In this document: piece after piece, positions 59,723 through 64,000 of the stretch
How the letters are laid out: every line of letters begins with the position of its first letter
How positions within the stretch are numbered: the stretch's first letter is position 1
From: Neospora caninum Liverpool
Lineage: Eukaryota > Apicomplexa > Conoidasida > Eucoccidiorida > Sarcocystidae
Reading direction: 5' to 3'
Assembly (NCBI RefSeq): GCF_000208865.1
Contig: NC_018397.1
Location: 434,001-498,000, forward strand
DNA length: 64,000 nucleotides
Notes under the pieces: model-generated
What the model was told of the DNA's origin: nothing
Seen by the model: only the letters and a program-made list of their open reading frames with translations
Database searches by the model: none
Made by a program: the position numbers and the translations under genes

Positions 59723-61134
59723 TCATGCGGAGGCGACCTTCGAGACGGTCTGTACACAGACGTCCTTCTCGTCGTAGTTTTCTGGGGAAACGGAAAAAGA
59801 AAAGAGAAAAAACAGGGGCACAGGAACCGGAGGAATGACGGCGGCGTGGATCGCACACACGGAAGGGAAAAGAACGCAGAGAGTGGAAGACGCCACCTTC
59901 AGAAGGGCGTTTTTCAGGGAGGACACGCAGCGAAGAACCGAGCAAGGAGAACGGCACAAGGCACACAATACTCCACACGTCTCGTGAGGCCCCAAGACGG
60001 GAACGGGGAGGAAAAGCGCACGCGAATCGAAGAACGAGAAAGAGCAAACGCCTGAGGGCAGAGGATCGAGGCAGGCGGAACAAGACGAAGGATCGGAAAC
60101 GAGCAGCCGTGAGAGGAGGAACCGGGGGGGAGGCGAAAAAGGAAGGTCATTGCAGAGAAGACCGAGAGAGGAAGAGGAGCTGCGAAAGAGCGAAGAGCGA
60201 CCCGACGAGGACGACGCAGAAACGGACCCCCAGACCGACAAAAACTCACCGCGAATGAACTGACAAATTTCATTGTGCGGCGTAATCAAGAAGATCTGCT
60301 TGTCGGGTTTACACTGGAGGCCGAACTGGAGCAGGAGGTCGAGACTAGAGAAAACGAAAAGCACAGTTGGACAAAAAAGTATGTTTTTGCATGCGCCTGG
60401 TGAAGGAGAGAGACAGAGAGACATCCCCGTCTCGGGTGCGAAGCGGCACGCACGTAAAAGGAGAATCCACCGCCACAGGAGAAACAGGGAAAACAGAACG
60501 ACTCGCGAAAACGTACTTTTTAAGTCGACTTCCTTCATCCATAAACACGTCTACTTCGTCGAAGATGTGGATCGGGCTGACGCTTCTCTTTGCCAGGGCG
60601 ATGAGAAAAGCGAGTTGCACGGCGGATTTTTCGCCTCCAGAGAGAGTCTGAATACAGCGCCAGAAAAGCAAGACAAAGCGAAAGCCTGCGTTCGCACAGC
60701 CACACAGGCGAAAAACTGCAAGGGAGCAGAGAACCGCTCGTTCTTCGTCAGACGCTCCTCTCCACCGATATACATACCGGGGTCAGGAAGCATACACCGT
60801 CTTCAGAAACAGACAGAGAGGAACGCCTCTGAGGACGACGATGCATTTCAGACCAACGTGTGTACAGGAGATTCGGAGTCCAGTTCCTTTAGCAGCATGT
60901 TTGGAGTGTGCGGTAGAGTTAGGTAGCGCTTCTCTTTTGGAACCAGAAAAAACCATCGGTTCACATCCTGTCATTCCGCAAGGGCACCGAGAATTGAATT
61001 TGGATTTAAAAGACTCACATACCATGCGACACTGGTGAGTCATTCCGCGTGGCTAATTGTTAAACACATGCAACGGAGCGGTGAACAAGTCGGGAGTCTG
61101 CCTCAGAGTATGCATGCATGCACACATGCAAATG

Positions 61135-61185
<51 letters not shown>

Positions 61186-64000
61186 ATATATATATGTATA
61201 TATACATATATATACGTATATATGCGACTCCACGGTGCAGGAGTATATGCCTGGTGTATGTCCGTCTGTGTATATATCTGTTTGAGTGTGGATGCATATT
61301 TCGCTTTCTCCACGGGGTTCTCTTGGGTGTGGTGGTGGGTTTTCTGTGAGGCTCCACGGGGGGCATTCGCATGCGTGGAGACCCGTGGAAAAAAAGTTCT
61401 CGATCGAGGGGGAGGTTTTGAGCAAACCCATTCTGTTTTTTTCGCTTTTCCGCGGCAGCAACGTTCCACACCGACTGGAGCTTCGCTCTCCAGGCAAAGG
61501 TCGAAAGAAGACTGCAGAGTTCTCTGCCAAACCCACCTTTGTTTGCGCGTGCGCACTTTGCGACTCGTCGGTCGTCTCCAGTCGCACGGAGCGAGTCTGG
61601 TGATTGACCACCATGCGCGCAGACCGCCGAATGATTCCCGAGAGGTGCGCCTCAAAGGAGGCGGCGAGCTGCAAGAAAACGGGCGGGCGAACGGAGCGAA
61701 ACATTCGAGTGAACGCGTGTTGCAAGCACCAAAGAAACCAGAAAAAACGAGGAACAAGGCGAGAAACGCAGCAACTTGGCCATCGAATCAAGGCCCAAAC
61801 GGGACGCGTCGGCGGAAGAACCGAACGGGGTTTTGCGGAAAACGCGAACAGGGAGGCAAAGGAACAAGAAGACGCTTCGGACAAGAGCGCCCGCTTGCAT
61901 CTAGGTCTACGAGGGGTCGAGACGAACATAGAGGCTTGAAATGCATGCATACTCCAGGATGATCTCCTACCGCTGCGCGGCTATACCTAAATCTGCAGGC
62001 TTCTGAGGAACCACCTCAGTAGACCTCTCTCTATATCCGCCCTTTCAAGAGTTAGATGCATGCATGAGTATACGTGCAACGCGGTGGATGATGTGGTTGC
62101 GTCTTGTGCCTTTCGTGAATTGACTGATGGAGAAGAAGTCTGAGACAAGATACCTCCGAAGTGATGGCGTTCAGGCCGGCCGTGTATTTGTCTCTGCGAA
62201 TAACCAGCCGCCGCCTGCACACTTCGAACGTCTCCTTTGCGCCTCTCATCTGGGAGACTTTCATTTCATACGCGAGCTGTGCTTCCTTCAGTTTGTCGTC
62301 AACGATCTGCAGGGGGAAGGAGAAAAAGCGGGAAAAGGGAGAGAAGAAACCAACGCGTGCGAAGGCCACAGAAAGTGCGGAAACGAGTCACGGGGACGAG
62401 AGAGAAGGACGGGCACTTGGAGGAGAAAACCTCCAAACAGGAACAACAAAGCCTAAGGCAAACGAACACCAAACGAAAGATGAAAGAGTGGCGAATCAAA
62501 GGAAACACCGAAATCGACAACCGCGTCATGACGCGAGAGAGTCACAGACATCGATGAACAGGCATGCATCCATACCTTCACAGATCTAAAATACATATAA
62601 CCATGCATCTCTCCGTACGCGGATATACCTTAGAAGAATAGATCTATATATACGTGTGTATGCATAGGAACGAAGCAAAAAGAAGGCGTAAGCTGAGACC
62701 ATCAGCGGCAAAGTTACACTTTCCCAGAGCTCCCACTGGAGTGGAGCTGTGTCCCTTCTTTATTTGTCTTGAGATAGGGAAGAGGCGAAGCGCAGGCAGA
62801 CGGCACTAACACAGAACAGCCCACGTCTTTCTTTCCAGAGAGGGAGAGAGAAACTGCTCCAATAAACGCGCTCTCGCGCAGTGCAGAGAACATGCCAAAA
62901 GCGGTGTGACGAAGAACAACGGCGGCCAGGCTAGAATTTACAGAAACGACACGTGCGAGAATCCACGCCATACACAAACACCCAAAATACCGAAATGGGA
63001 CAAGAGATCAAGACACGTCCTTTGCTCGCATCTCACGTTCGGATCAAACTTCATTCTGTTCCTCTTGGAGAAGATTTCTTTACGCAGGTTCTCCGCTTCG
63101 GCTGCACACTGGCGTGAGTCGCCGTCAGGGAGGGAACTCGGAATTTCCTTCCCTTCAAAGTGCTCTCGAAGAAAAGCCTAACAGGAGAAAAGAGAAAATC
63201 GGAAATAAATAGATATATACAGAAATATGTATACAAATAAATAGATGTACGCATGTGCACATAGCTATATATAGATATATGTCGCCACTGCTACACATCT
63301 GCATCCGCGCATCTCTCAATATATATGGACACAGATATGCATCTACGTGCAGATACATATATTTTGTTCATGGAGGTATGTCTTTGTGCATGCTTCGCCA
63401 TCGGTTTCCCGGGGGCTGTCGTAGAGCGAAGCCCGTGTGGAACAGGAAATCCGTGAGTGAAAACAGATCCAAAACTATAATCGCCCGTTTGCCGGGACGA
63501 AAATGTCTGTGTGTGCATGTGTTTCGGGTGTGCATGTGTTTCCGATGCGGCTGGGGTTCCGCAAAAAGGCAAGAAAGGGTTCGTCATTTTGCGCCGTGTT
63601 TGAACGAAACGAACCTCAAGTCGAACTTGGAGGTCCGCAGCCTCCTTCCTCGCGGCCTTCGCCTGATTTTCCTTCTCCTCTCTCGCCTGTGTCTGCGCCG
63701 CGAGTCGCTTTTCCCCTTCCTCGCGCGCAGCCTGCAAGTTCCGCCGCTTCTGGAGACAACGCGATCCGCAAAAACGCGAAACAGCCACGCATGCATGGCG
63801 CATGCAAAGGAGAAAAAGAACAACAGAACCAGAGACATGCACGGAAATCGAGACACCACGCGCTCGAGTCGCCCGGGACGCACACCCCACAGCCACGTGT
63901 GCATGCAGCCTTTATATCTACGGGGGTATTTCCCTTTATATTCAAAAAAAGATACACTTTGCACACAAACATGCATATATATAGGACATTAGGATAGGCA
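59723..64000 (-). CDS. SMC6-like structural maintenance of chromosomes protein (C-terminal part; 5' end outside window)
   Basis: Exons visible: 63749-63615, 63177-63037, 62306-62154, 61668-61537, 60647-60517, 60344-60250 and 59781-59723, all phase-matched. The first four encode the end of the coiled coil (REEGEKRLAAQTQAREEKEN; AAEAENLRKEIFSKRNRM; LKEAQLAYEMKVSQMRGAKE) and the head re-entry (AASFEAHLSGIIRRSARMVV). Exon 60647-60517 carries the ABC signature TLSGGEKSAVQLAF and Walker B PIHIFDEVDVFMDEGSR. DEVDVFMD resembles the DEFDVYMD of SMC6 rather than the DEIDAALD of SMC1-4 or the DEINQGMD of SMC5. The next exon (QIFLITPHNEICQFIR) matches the SMC6 end (FILLTPQ). SMC5/6 is an ATP-driven nuclear complex for recombination repair. 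Walker A and the hinge lie beyond 64000. Confidence 0.92.
61135..61215. repeat. (TA)n microsatellite in SMC6-like intron
   Basis: Consecutive TATATATG/TATATACA units lie in the intron between exons 61668-61537 and 60647-60517. TGCATGCATGCA lies just before it. Confidence 0.92.
63200..63362. repeat. Degenerate TATA/GATA/CATA microsatellite in SMC6-like intron
   Basis: AATAGATATATACAG-type units lie in the intron between exons 63749-63615 and 63177-63037. Confidence 0.8.

Noticed and set aside
61105..61120. TGCATGCA-type motifs (also near 1874, 39218, 51345, 57357, 61940, 62055)
   Set aside because: GCATGC is a known apicomplexan AP2-type motif, but here most copies lie in introns or exons with no promoter bias, so I do not call individual sites.
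61060..61950. A 296-codon minus-strand open frame through the SMC6-like region
   Set aside because: Only 61668-61537 of it is a real exon. The rest is intron, including a TA microsatellite read as Ile/Tyr repeats.

Overview
The window looks like nuclear DNA of a coccidian apicomplexan of the Toxoplasma/Neospora/Hammondia group. The reasons are a SAG1-related (SRS) surface-antigen gene with two six-cysteine domains and a GPI signal, intron-rich genes with very long low-complexity Ser/Glu/Arg-rich coding stretches, long polypyrimidine introns, and TA/CATATA microsatellites in introns and spacers. I cannot resolve the species from this sequence.

Layout, left to right. Positions 1-11032 (-) hold a very large AT-hook protein of unknown function whose 3' end lies outside the window. 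A divergent spacer leads to 13351-15348 (+), a membrane-anchored short-chain dehydrogenase/reductase (SDR). Its stop codon is followed in the same frame by a 63-bp tandem-repeat open frame. A convergent spacer precedes 18637-23875 (-), a RING-finger plus coiled-coil protein. 26370-28151 (+) is an HDDC2-like HD-domain nucleotide phosphohydrolase. 29992-31716 (+) is the SRS antigen. 32914-32986 (+) is tRNA-Phe(GAA). 34963-43258 (-) is the AP-3 adaptor delta subunit (12 exons). 46388-52265 (-) is the kinetochore protein NUF2. 56252-58039 (+) is an unrecognised protein with a possible mitochondrial presequence. 59723-64000 (-) is the C-terminal part of an SMC6-like protein, cut by the window end.

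The protein-coding genes are unrelated housekeeping or parasite genes: chromatin and chromosome segregation (AT-hook protein, NUF2, SMC6), vesicle traffic (AP-3 delta), nucleotide metabolism (HDDC2), lipid/retinoid-type redox (SDR), ubiquitin ligation (RING) and host-facing surface (SRS). There is no operon logic. Exon models were built by reading splice sites and checking phases. For AP-3 delta (1377 aa), HDDC2 (310 aa), SRS (377 aa) and the 56252 gene (477 aa) the summed exon lengths are exact multiples of three.

The most interesting non-genic signals are a dispersed near-palindrome, GGTGTA(CA/TG)TACACC, in promoters, an intron and coding DNA, and the in-frame coiled-coil repeat beyond the SDR stop. 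I did not find a convincing wholly new multi-gene system.
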